Of a stretch of DNA of 64,000 bases, positions 10,293 through 19,421 are shown one piece after another. Location: positions 2,666,001-2,730,000 of the forward strand of contig VNWV01000001.1 in NCBI GenBank assembly GCA_009801085.1, in the 5' to 3' direction. Position numbers and translations under genes: made by a program. The stretch is from Lasiodiplodia sp. COLG20. Lineage: Eukaryota; Ascomycota; Dothideomycetes; Botryosphaeriales; Botryosphaeriaceae. The notes beneath the pieces were generated by a model. That model ran no database searches. It was not told where the DNA came from and saw only the letters and a list, made by a program, of their open reading frames with translations. The first letter of the stretch is position 1; each line of letters begins with the position of its first letter.

Positions 10293-12083
10293 CTAAGTTT
10301 TTCTAAGCAGAGCGACTAGAATGTCGTCGATTTTCCCCTCGATACCGATAGCGTTGCCTTCAGCTTCTAGGTCGAAGTCGACAAGACCGGAGGCCTGCTC
10401 ACCGCCCCTTATCAGTTTAACCTTCCCTTCGCCCCAGCGAACCAATTCTTCATTTGGCCACCTTAATACACCGGGCGTGTTCATGCCTACACCCAACTCA
10501 AGAATGGCTAGCGTCTTCCCTTCACGTTCCACCTCGTCCAAGAAATCTTGGTATTGCTCCTCTCCCCTCTGAAAAGGGCGCTCGTTGAACCAATCACCTG
10601 CACGAACGCAGAGGAAAACCTCGCCGCCGCAGTACTCGCAGGCGGGAATCTTAGTCTCATCGGTCAGGACTTGAGAGTGAGGGTCTATAAGAGGCAGGGC
10701 GGCATCGAGGTACGGCTTTGAGCGGAAATATGCATCTGGGCGGCAGTTTCGAAGACACTGCAGGTACCTGAAGGCACCCTGAGGCGACGAAAAGCGCTCT
10801 TCCGGGAAGCCATTGGCGGGAAAGAAGCCATCGGCGTTGGAGGTGCGCACAAAGAAACGGTCGGCGAAATTGGTGGTGGCGAGATCGAGCAAGGATGCAT
10901 AGAGCGGCGAGGCGGGCCAGGTGCGCGTCAGCTGCAGCTGGGTGAAGTAGAAAGCCCATTTGTGCATTTTTGAAGGCCACCCGTCGAAGCCGAAGGTGTC
11001 GTAGAGGCGGTGCAAGCCAAGGCGGCGGAATGCTGGAAAGTGCTTTTGGAAGAGCGACTGCGAGGTAAAATCGAGACCATCGGCAGCGCTCAGGCCGGCA
11101 CCGGCGGTTATCAAGAGATAATCTGCTTGGGAAAGCCAGCTGCGTGCAGTCTCGGTGATGGAAGGGAAGGTGGGCAGGCTGGCTGGCACTTCGTCGACGA
11201 AGCTGGTGACTGTACCTGCGGCAATAGCGTCTCCGAGGATTTTACGATAGTAGTCCTCATCTTTTTCGAGGAAGACGTCAAAAATGATATGCGTTACAGG
11301 TGTGTCTGGATGACTTATGCACCAGCTAATTACAGCATCGACAGCAATCTGAGCGGCAAGTCGGCCAGGGAAGCAGAAGAGACCGGTGGAGATGCAAGGA
11401 AAAGCCACAACAAGACGGCCATCTGGAAGAGGGGGGAGGTCTTCAGCCTCGTCGAGGCAGGACTTGTAGCAGCTCGCCAGCAGCTGTTTGTGGTGGTCGG
11501 TGGGAAGCTCGCCCGGGGGCAGCTGGGGCCCGACGGTGTGCAAGATAAATTTGGCGGCGGCGCAGTATGCTGGCGTGACCTTGGCCGATCCAACAGGCTC
11601 GGGGCGGCCTTGGTGCGCCATAAGCCGGTTGCACTCGGCACGAAGGCGCGGGCCGGCAGCCGAGTGAATTACATTGTCGATGCAGCGATGAGAGGGCTGG
11701 AAGCAGCCGAGGAGGGCCGAGTTTGCAGCATTGACGATGGCGGTGACTTGGTCGAGCGCAGTGATGTCGCCTCTCCAGAGAGAGATGTTGACAGCGGAGG
11801 GGCCATCCGACGGAACCCGGCAGAGCGGCGGGATGGAAGAGGCAGGTACAAGGATGCGGCGGCGGAGCTGGTGGCTGAGGATGCAGTCGATGTCTTCTAG
11901 AAGCTGGGGCGGCAGGGGCGGGACGGCTGGGCGCTGGCACAGCAAGGCGCGGAAGGTCTGCAGCTGGTGCCAAGTGTCGGCGTGGCGGAGATAGGCGCGG
12001 ATGTCGTGGTTGTGGTTGTGGTGTTGCTTAGCCACCGATTCCTCGAATAGGAAGGTGAGCACCCGCGTAAGCCTCTGCTCCAT
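10293..12083 (-). CDS. Zinc-type macrodomain fused to class M sirtuin (SirTM)
   Basis: A single 596-aa protein. Residues about 95-290 are a macrodomain: VNAAN at 117-121, then C127, H132 and C134 in the GCFxPxHxCIDN pattern of zinc-dependent macrodomains, with a second binding loop STGLFCFPG near 232. Residues about 315-596 are a sirtuin: NAD-binding GAGLSAADGLDF (328-339) and TSNADG (414-419). Where canonical sirtuins have the catalytic His (LHxxAG) this protein has FFPANG, as expected for SirTM, which ADP-ribosylates instead of deacetylating. Cysteines C482, C485 and C492 (perhaps C443/C447) are candidate structural zinc ligands. In bacteria SirTM and the macrodomain are separate operon genes acting on a lipoylated GcvH-like carrier (the macrodomain reverses the mark); fused forms are known in fungi. 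No lipoyl carrier or ligase gene lies here. Start at 12083 (GCCGCCATGG). Confidence 0.9.
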   Translation of the reverse strand: MEQRLTRVLTFLFEESVAKQHHNHNHDIRAYLRHADTWHQLQTFRALLCQRPAVPPLPPQLLEDIDCILSHQLRRRILVPASSIPPLCRVPSDGPSAVNISLWRGDITALDQVTAIVNAANSALLGCFQPSHRCIDNVIHSAAGPRLRAECNRLMAHQGRPEPVGSAKVTPAYCAAAKFILHTVGPQLPPGELPTDHHKQLLASCYKSCLDEAEDLPPLPDGRLVVAFPCISTGLFCFPGRLAAQIAVDAVISWCISHPDTPVTHIIFDVFLEKDEDYYRKILGDAIAAGTVTSFVDEVPASLPTFPSITETARSWLSQADYLLITAGAGLSAADGLDFTSQSLFQKHFPAFRRLGLHRLYDTFGFDGWPSKMHKWAFYFTQLQLTRTWPASPLYASLLDLATTNFADRFFVRTSNADGFFPANGFPEERFSSPQGAFRYLQCLRNCRPDAYFRSKPYLDAALPLIDPHSQVLTDETKIPACEYCGGEVFLCVRAGDWFNERPFQRGEEQYQDFLDEVEREGKTLAILELGVGMNTPGVLRWPNEELVRWGEGKVKLIRGGEQASGLVDFDLEAEGNAIGIEGKIDDILVALLRKT

Positions 12084-13186
12084 GGCGGCTGTTCCTGTCG
12101 AATGCGAGACCCAAACAGCTGCAGAGTGCGGCTTGCTGCGAAAATAAAGGAAGACAGACAATGTCTCCTGTTGCTGAGAGATGGTCGCGGAATTGTGGCC
12201 GCAGTGCCGTAAGCGACCGCCGTGCACCTCCCATCGGCATCGCCGGTGACAAAACAAGTGAAGTCTTTCATCTAAGAATGCAGTATTCCGATCACGTGGG
12301 GTGTTGAATCCGTTTCCTGCATGTAATTGTTCGCTTTGGACCCTGAATGCCCAGGTAGCGCTCCTGCTTCTTTGCGCGGGGCTCGAGTCGTTTCCTGATT
12401 TCCACCTCCACCATTCACTCTCACCATCACCTTCACCGTCACCCTGACCCTCTCGGTCTCGCCACCGCAGCCGGGCGTTGCATCCAGACCGTCGCACCGC
12501 TTCGCACTCGCAGCCGAGGTGACACGGCGCCACGTGTGCCAGTGCAGCTGCCGCTGCGAAAAGCCCGGAATCCTTCACGTCTCTCGCCAGTATGGGTTGA
12601 CACAGGGTAGCACGAAGGATGCAGGGCATCGCTTCCAGTAGTCTCCCCGCCTGCTGCCAAGACACGACCCCTCCAATACCACCCCCGGAACGACTTGGCG
12701 CTCGTCTGCTCTCGCTTGAGATTCATTCACTATCTGCTTCGCGAGGCCGGTGGAGCTGAGCTTGTCTCGAGGCCCCAACGCTCCTTATCTCTCGTCCATC
12801 CTTCCGCTGCCTGCCAAGCCTCTGCCTGCTGCAGTTTCCGCCGTACTGCGCTTATCGATGCTTCTTCCGCCCCCCATCCCGTTCTTGGCACTGTTTACTG
12901 TGCATTGGCAGCCTAGAATCCTTCTGGAAGGTCGGCTTCCTATGGCGCTCCCCAAGAGGCCCCCAAGATCCAGTGCCCGCCCCGCGGCTCCGCCAAGCGT
13001 TCCCCAGACACTCGTATTGATCTTCCTCCCAGCAATGGCAGTCATGCCGTGCCTCCCAGGCCAAGCCTGCCTTATCGCTGCTGTGCAGCTTAAGAAGAAT
13101 CCCTTCCCTTTCGCATTTTTCCTCACGCCTTTCCACCTCCCTTCAATCCCCTCGTACATCTCTTTCACTTCAAGTCCAACGCCGCC
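12084..13186. other. Intergenic, divergent promoters of macro-SirTM and permease
   Basis: 1.1 kb between divergent starts. Open frames run through it on both strands but are Arg/Ser/Pro-rich without motifs; CT-rich tracts lie just before the permease ATG. 12415-12455 holds a short degenerate CACCAT/CACCGT microsatellite. No gene seen. Confidence 0.5.
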
Positions 13187-15079
13187 ATGGCTGACAAGGC
13201 TGACAAGGTCGACGCTGTGGAGAAGGGCGGCATCAAGACCAGCGGCAGCGATGAGGTGCCTCCAGTCTACTCGGAGCCACAGAGCGGCTACTCTGAGGTC
13301 CATGAGGAACAACTGGGCATTTGGACCAAGATGGGCTTCACCCCCAAGTCCTTCCAGCGCCGTACCAAGTCGGATGTGCACAACCAGCTCAACCAGTCCT
13401 TGAAAACGCGCCACCTCCACATGATAGCCATCGGCGGTTCTATTGGAGCTGGCCTTTTCGTTGGCTCCGGAAGTGCCCTCAACCGCGGTGGCCCTGCTGC
13501 TGTGCTTATTGACTTTGGCATCATTGGGTACTTCGACCCTCCGCACCAGCAAACTTCTAGCTAACCCGCTCAAAGTGTCATGATCTTCAACGTCGTCTAC
13601 GCTCTCGGAGAACTCGCCATCATGTATCCAGTCAGTGGCGGCTTCTACACCTATTCTACCCGCTTCATCGATCCGTCATGGGGGTTTGCCATGGGCTGGA
13701 ATTATGTCTTCCAATGGGCTATCGTCCTCCCTCTAGAACTTGTTGTCGCCGGCATGACTGTAGGCTATTGGGGCGTCGACGTCAACGTCGGTGTCTGGAT
13801 CACTGTCTTCCTCGTGGCCATCATTTTCATCAACATCTTCGGCGTCCTGGGCTATGCCGAGGAAGAGTTCTGGTCCTCGTTACTTAAGCTGTCTACTATC
13901 ATCATCTTCCTTATCATCGGCCTCATCTGCGTACTGGGTGGGGGGCCGTCCAATGGAAACTATAGTGAGTACTGGGGTGCCCGACTCTGGTACGAACCGG
14001 GTGCTTTCGCGAATGGCTTCAAGGGCGTATGCTCCGTCTTCGTCACGGCCGCCTTTTCCTTCTCTGGAACTGAGTTGGTTGGTCTTGCCGCCGCCGAGTC
14101 TGAAAACCCTGCCAAGCAGCTTCCAGGAGCCGTCAAGCAGGTCTTTTGGCGTATCACTCTGTAAGGTATCCCGCCTCCACGCTGGTCTCTTGTGCTGACT
14201 GTCGTTGCAGCTTCTACATCCTGTCGCTGCTTTTTGTTGGACTTCTAGTCCCTTACAACGATGACAGGCTTCTCGGCGCCAACCCTTTCATTGATGTTGC
14301 CGCGTCTCCTTTCGTCATCGCTGCCAACGACGCCGGTTTGAAAGGATTTGACAGTTTCATTAATGTCGTCATTCTCATTTCTGTCATCTCGATCGGCTTG
14401 TCCGGCGTTTACGGCGGATCGCGTACTTTGACCGCCCTTGCTGAGCAAGGCTATGCCCCTAAGATCTTCACCTACGTCGACAAAGCCGGCCGTCCTCTTT
14501 GGTCGACCATCGCCATCCTAGTCTGCGCGCTACTGGCCTACATCAATCTCGATGAGGACGGCCAAATCGTCTTCGACTGGCTGGTCGCCCTGTCCGGTCT
14601 AGCTGCGCTATTCACATGGGGTAGCATATGTCTCGCCCACATCCGCTTCCGCGCTGCCTGGGCCTACCATGGCCATAGCGTCGACGAGATCCCCTTCCAC
14701 GCTGTTGGTGGTGTGTACGGCTCGTGGCTTGGCTTCATTCTCATCGTCCTGGTCCTCATTGCGCAGGTGAGCCTACCCTTCCATCTTGCAGTCTCCTATT
14801 CTGTTGCTAACATCGCCTTTTCAGTTTTACACTGCCGTCTGGCCTCTCGGGGGAGGCGTCAACGATGCCGAGGGCTTCTTCAAGTCTTACCTTGCCCTTT
14901 TTGTCGTCATTTTCTTCTGGATCTGCGGCTACTTCTGGAAAAAGACTGGCTGGCTGAAGCTGTCTCAGATCGACGTCGACAGCGGCCGTCGTGAAGTTGA
15001 CTGGGAACCTGTCATGGCCGAACGCGCGAGGGTTGCTGCCATGCCCAAGTGGCGTAGAGCCCTGAACGTTGTCGTCTGA
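13187..15079 (+). CDS. GAP1-family amino-acid permease
   Basis: Proton-coupled amino-acid uptake carrier of the plasma membrane (APC superfamily, fungal YAT group). Exons 13187-13527, 13576-14160, 14211-14766 and 14825-15079 give 1,737 nt, 578 aa; introns of 48, 50 and 58 bp are canonical. The hydrophilic N-terminus ends in RHLHMIAIGGSIGAGLFVGS, the conserved start of TM1 with the substrate-carboxylate-binding Gly/Ser stretch. About 12 membrane segments follow, including FSFSGTELVGLAAAESENP in TM6 and SGVYGGSRTLTALAEQGYAP, both family hallmarks. ATG 13187 follows CGCC and is well placed. Which amino acids it takes cannot be read from sequence. Convergent with nothing; MITE pieces begin about 650 bp downstream. 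Confidence 0.95.
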
Positions 15080-15725
15080 TCTCTTCCCAAGTGGTTGATA
15101 GCTTGTGGTGAATCTTCGTAGCTGCGTTGATCTCACACAAGCGCGTAATAGCATATTGAGCTCTTTAATGCTACAACTGGTGGAATAAAGTAATAGAATA
15201 TCCATGTGTGTCTATTTGTATGGAATTACCTGTTCCAAGTCTGCCGTCAGGAGACGAGGACGTTTCACACGCAGTTTTGAATCTACACCCACTTACCGAT
15301 AATTCGGTAAACGGAACAGCCGCTCGCTGCAACGGCATCTCGATCACGACATAGATCTTCAAAACACAAAGCTTCTTTCCACACAGACACCCACACGCCT
15401 GCAGAAGAGTCTTGTCGCTGCGCAGAGAAACAGAATCGACTGCAGCAATCTCAACATACTGCAAGCGAGCAGCTAAGCTTTGCATCGGCCCGGCCCCTCA
15501 CCCAATATGCAGCTCTTCATATGGCGGGCGGCTAACGAGGATTGCTGCGCTTATACGGACCATGTGATTTGCCACGAGCGACGAGACCGGGGAAGTCCGG
15601 GCGAGCGACAAGAACATTCTGTCTGATACCGGAGGGAAGAAAAAAAAAAGAAACAAAGGGGAGTACGGAGATACCTACTCGCCCAAGTCACCGAGCTCAA
15701 CAGGGGCTTGGTTGCGAGGATGCTG
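15080..15725. other. Intergenic, no gene seen
   Basis: 3' region of the permease and unassigned DNA. A purine-rich tract (GAAGAAAAAAAAAGAAACAAA near 15637) is the only feature. No convincing frame. Confidence 0.5.
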
Positions 15726-15862
15726 CAGAGGGGTGTCTCAGCCGGAGGCTAGCGTGAATTTGTTATTTGTTCATGTCATGGGTACTTGAAGCTATCATCT
15801 GGACGTGAATGTCGAATTAAAAATTATACACTCACGTCCGGATGATAGCTTCAACTACACAT
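15726..15862. mobile_element. MITE copy D: left terminal repeat plus hairpin
   Basis: Terminal repeat CAGAGGGGTGTCTCAGCCGG at 15726, then GGCTAGCGTGAA, then the hairpin 15774-15862 with arms GAAGCTATCATCTGGACG and CGTCCGGATGATAGCTTC around an AT-rich loop. The right terminal repeat is absent or eroded. Confidence 0.75.
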
Positions 15863-16160
15863 ATATGTTGTTTTTCGTAAAGAAAATTGATGAGGCAGAG
15901 TTACTATATACTCTAGGGGCTTAGGAAGTATTCTTCGCGCTGGATTTCGCTCTGTGCATCCTACCCACCCGTGCTTGTGTTGGTTGTGGTAAGTGTCTCC
16001 GCGCCAACTCATAAATCCAAAACGCGTCCTTTGGGTACGTCTGGTCCTTGCAAATCGAACCTGTGCAAGATCATCGCACATGGACATTCGAGGGGTGAGC
16101 GCCACAGCGGCTGACAAAAGAGTTGGGTCTTCACGGACTTTTTCTTGCCTGCTCATTGTA

Positions 16161-16300
16161 CAGAGGGGGTGTTGCAGCCGAAGGCTAGCGCAGAGCATAG
16201 CAAGATCCTCGAATCTCGTGCGACCGTCTCAACTTTTTATTGAAAGAAGAAAAAGTAGAACAATATATGGTTAGTTGAAGCCAGCTTTCAGATGTAATAT
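16161..16300. mobile_element. MITE copy E: degenerate left half
   Basis: Terminal repeat CAGAGGGGGTGTTGCAGCCG at 16161, preceded by TA, continuing GAAGGCTAGCGC. At 16267 ATGGTTAGTTGAAGC marks the start of the hairpin arm, but the second arm is not recognisable. 15863-16160 between copies D and E has no gene I can support. Confidence 0.6.
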
Positions 16301-16541
16301 CTCTGTACTGTACTGATGAATTGGAACACGATCAACACGATTGCACATAGAATTCGAAACACATGAAGCACGTTATGTGGACTTTTGGACTTCGCAAGCT
16401 ACCAAGATATATTTGTGACGAAGTAGACGCTGCAGTCTATTGACAGCAGACGGTAAGTATTTAAGTGAAATAGAATGCGCAAGTATCTACAAAGAATATG
16501 TTGGTGTTTGTTTTGTCTTTTCTCGCATCATCGCGTCATGC

Positions 16542-17420
16542 TCATGCCTTGAAGGTACGGAACGAGCGCTTAGTGGCGTTGGAGGTAGAGGAAGCGCCGC
16601 TCCAGAGCTCGGGGCCGGGGAAGGGGTAGCTCTCGACGTTGGCGTAGATGTTGAAGACGGTGTCCTCGGGGGTGTAGAGCTCGGTGCCCTTGACACCATC
16701 GGTCAGCTTGCCGGAGCCAGAGCCAGTGACCTTGACGTTGTAGCACTGGGGGTAGTTCTGGGGGCCGTTGACCTCGCCGCCGGCGTGCAGGGCGATGATC
16801 TCGTTGCGGAGGACGTAGTTGCCCGGGGCAAGCGAGGAGGGGATGGTGACCATGGTCTTGTTGTTCGAGATGAGCTCGTCGGTGGCCCAGACCTGGCTGT
16901 CAACATCACCGCCGGTGATGAGACCCTTCTGGTAGACCTTGGTCCAAGCGAGGTCGGTGACGTTCAGGGAGGTGCAGTCGCCAGTAGCATCAGCACCGCC
17001 GCAGGGAGCCATGTAGGTAATGATGGGGCCGTGGTGGCTCGTGGGCTTCATGGTTCGGTTAGTTTAGCCACAGTGATGATCGACTCGGAAATAAATGCTT
17101 ACCCAGGCGCTCGGGGGGTTGCCAGGGGTACCCCAGGAGATGGCGATCTCGTCGCCGGCGGCGGCCTCCATGTAGATGGGAGCGGCAATAGCGTCGTCGT
17201 GGCAGTTGATGGAGGCGGTCGAGTACTGGGTGCCGACAATGGGGCCGTGGCCGAAGCCACCAGACTGCCAGGCAGCAACCTCGGGGACGGGGTTGTAGTA
17301 GACGTAGCTGGCATCCCAGCCACCGTAGGACTTGCCGCCAGACACGATGTCCAGGATGACACCGTGGGCGTTGGCGGTGGCCGCACCAGCGGCGATGACA
17401 GCAAGAGACTTGAAAGACAT
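16542..17420 (-). CDS. AA9 lytic polysaccharide monooxygenase (formerly GH61), no CBM
   Basis: Secreted copper enzyme that oxidatively cleaves cellulose or related beta-glucans. Exons 17103-17420 and 16545-17045 plus stop (second exon to 16542) give 822 nt, 273 aa; the 57-bp intron is GTAAGC..AAG. An 18-residue signal peptide ends ANA, leaving His19 as the mature N-terminal His of the copper brace. The second brace His lies in SHHGPIITYMAPC, split by the intron just before PTSHHG, and the axial Tyr is in YPQCYNVKV, which also holds the conserved Gln. Several N-glycosylation sequons. The protein ends shortly after the catalytic domain, with no linker or CBM1. A TATATAT run lies about 130 bp upstream of the start. 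Substrate and oxidation position (C1/C4) are not predictable here. Confidence 0.93.
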
Positions 17421-18082
17421 GGTGTTTATAGGGTTGTGGTGAAGCTGCAAGAGGCACCAGGCCGGGAACGAATGAAAAGAAAGTTGGTGCGAGCGAAGTG
17501 ACTGTCTAGCAGTGTGATGCTGGTCTTAATGCACCAGGCGGGCGGCAGATATATATGTCATAGTGAAGATGTGCGGCGTGGGTCTAGTTTCAACGGACCG
17601 CACGGTGTTTGTCTGCCAAGCGAGGCATGGGTATAGACTGGACCGCGCGGCAACTTGATTGCGGATGTTTCTCCATCAATAGGAAAGGGGAGGTCGTGGG
17701 GACTAGATTGCCTGGATGCGGCGGCTGGTGGATGTTCTGGCGCGCAGGCGGTTCGGGCGTCGCGCTTTGCCGAAGATTGATGAAACGGCTTGGCGTTCAT
17801 GCATCGAAACACGACTGTTTCGTATGCCGGGGCAGCCCAGAAAGAGCGGAGACGACGAAACAAGTCTATTTTCTACAGTCAAAAAGGAGCCGCTCGCTGA
17901 GCCCGGGCGCGAAGCGGGCTGGAGCACGTCGAAAGGGAGGCAGCGCAGCTCGCGTAGAGCTCTCAGGCCACCTGCCGGCAGGCCGGAATGGGCGTCGTCG
18001 GGGCCGATGCTGGGCCGGCTCCCGTCAGGTATCACGGCCCGCAACGCCTTCGGCTCGTCTGCTCCGGCTTTGCTCCAACTCT
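17421..18082. other. Intergenic between AA9 promoter and PEX11-family 3' end
   Basis: Contains the AA9 promoter (TATATAT near 17550). Long open frames on both strands here are GC-driven and extend antisense into the PEX11-family gene; I assign none. Confidence 0.5.
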
Positions 18083-18976
18083 TCAAGCCGCTGTCTGGCG
18101 CCACTTGTCGCGGAGTCCCACGCCGCCGGCCACCATCCCGCACAAGCCCACCCATCCATCGCTCACACAGCCCTCTTCCAGGCTCCAGTGCACCGTCAGC
18201 GGCGCATAGGCCGCGTTGCTGATGAGGTCCCTCCACCACCGCTGGTACTTCTTCCTCCTCTCCAGCTTCTCTTCCTTCTCTTCACCCTCGGCCCGGGCCT
18301 GCTTGGATTCCTGGTGCCACACGTAGCCCAGCCTGAACAGATCAAGGCCGACGTGTGCAGCCCAGAAACGCGAGCTCCACAACCACCACCACGTCTGCCT
18401 CTTTGCGCCCGCTTCGCCCGTCCAGCCGTCCGTGTTCAGGATGCCCTTGCTGGCAAGGTACGCGCCGTTCTCCAGGAATTGGTACAGCACATTCACGACG
18501 ACCTGAGTCCAGGTGATGGCCCTGACGACGCTGTCTTCAGGAGGGGAGAGGTAGGTGCCGCGGCCCCAGATGTACAGGTCGAGCAGGCCCCACATGCGGA
18601 CAAAGATGCGAAAGTCGGAGATCAGCTCCTCGAGCTTCTTGGTGGCATCGGCGGTGCGGGTGAGGCGGACTATCGCGGGCGTGGGCGGGAGCGATGCGAT
18701 CAGAGTGTCGCCAGGCAGGAGCGCATCCGACGCCTTCTCGGCAATGCCCAGTGCGAGCGCGCGCAGCTTGGCCTCCAGGTGCTTCTGCAGGCCAGTGCGC
18801 ACAAATGTGAGGGTGTAGTTGATGGTGCATAGGGTGCTGTCGACGCCGGCGGGGTACGACAGGAGCTTCGACAGCCGCAGCAGGTTGGTGTCGGTCGAAC
18901 GCAAGGAGCTGGCGAGCAGTGCGCGCAGCTGTTGGCGGCGCAGGGCGGACGGCGGGCCGCCCTCTGAAGAGCTCAT
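18083..18976 (-). CDS. PEX11-family peroxisomal membrane protein
   Basis: Single-exon gene of 297 aa in the PEX11 family, which tubulates and divides peroxisomes. The whole length fits the domain: an N-terminal amphipathic-helix region (about residues 20-110), the FRIFVRMWGLLDLYIWG block (about 125-142), and a WWLWSSRFWAAHVGLDLFRLGYVWHQ block that precedes a charged loop (QARAEGEEKEEKLERRKKYQ) and a C-terminal membrane segment. The layout resembles the fungal PEX11C type more than PEX11A, but subtype is uncertain. Start 18976. A second ATG-rich frame runs antisense through the gene and is not coding. Confidence 0.8.
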   Translation of the reverse strand: MSSSEGGPPSALRRQQLRALLASSLRSTDTNLLRLSKLLSYPAGVDSTLCTINYTLTFVRTGLQKHLEAKLRALALGIAEKASDALLPGDTLIASLPPTPAIVRLTRTADATKKLEELISDFRIFVRMWGLLDLYIWGRGTYLSPPEDSVVRAITWTQVVVNVLYQFLENGAYLASKGILNTDGWTGEAGAKRQTWWWLWSSRFWAAHVGLDLFRLGYVWHQESKQARAEGEEKEEKLERRKKYQRWWRDLISNAAYAPLTVHWSLEEGCVSDGWVGLCGMVAGGVGLRDKWRQTAA

Positions 18977-19421
18977 GACGCGGAGCTGGCAGCGGTATCC
19001 GAAGTCGTGGGTTCCCGATGTCGTGGGTTTCCAGCTCGGTGGAGGAGAGCAGGCGCAAGATTGAAGATATTAAAAGTTAGATGCTGGGCGTGACGCAGTT
19101 CGCACATGGATAGAGCTCCGATAAGCCGAGGCCCGGGGCAACGCATGCGAGTCATGGCCATGCTAGCCGAACTCGCTCGCTCTCATTCCCCATGCGCATG
19201 TGCGTAAGTCCCTTTGCTCAGCTACAGCTCGCAGAACTCTCTGATCGCAAAGCTCCAGGTTGCCTGGTCTGCAGATGCATGCCTTTTCGCTGTCGCCCCC
19301 GCTGCGGGATTCCATTTCCCAAAGAGGAAGCGCGCCCCGCAGCCCTACGGAATTGCTCCGCGGCCATGGAACGGCATGTCACAGCGAGAATCTCCAATTT
19401 TTCAAGTCCTAGACTACCAAG
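18977..19421. other. Intergenic between PEX11-family start and TRM3 stop
   Basis: 445 bp with the PEX11-family promoter and TRM3 3' UTR. No gene or repeat recognised. Confidence 0.5.

Noticed and set aside
16440..17501. 353-codon plus-strand frame
   Set aside because: Antisense of the AA9 gene running across its intron; Gly/Val/Asp-rich shadow.
17609..18832. 407-codon plus-strand frame
   Set aside because: Antisense to the PEX11-family gene; Pro/Arg/Leu-rich with no motif and explained by GC-rich third positions.
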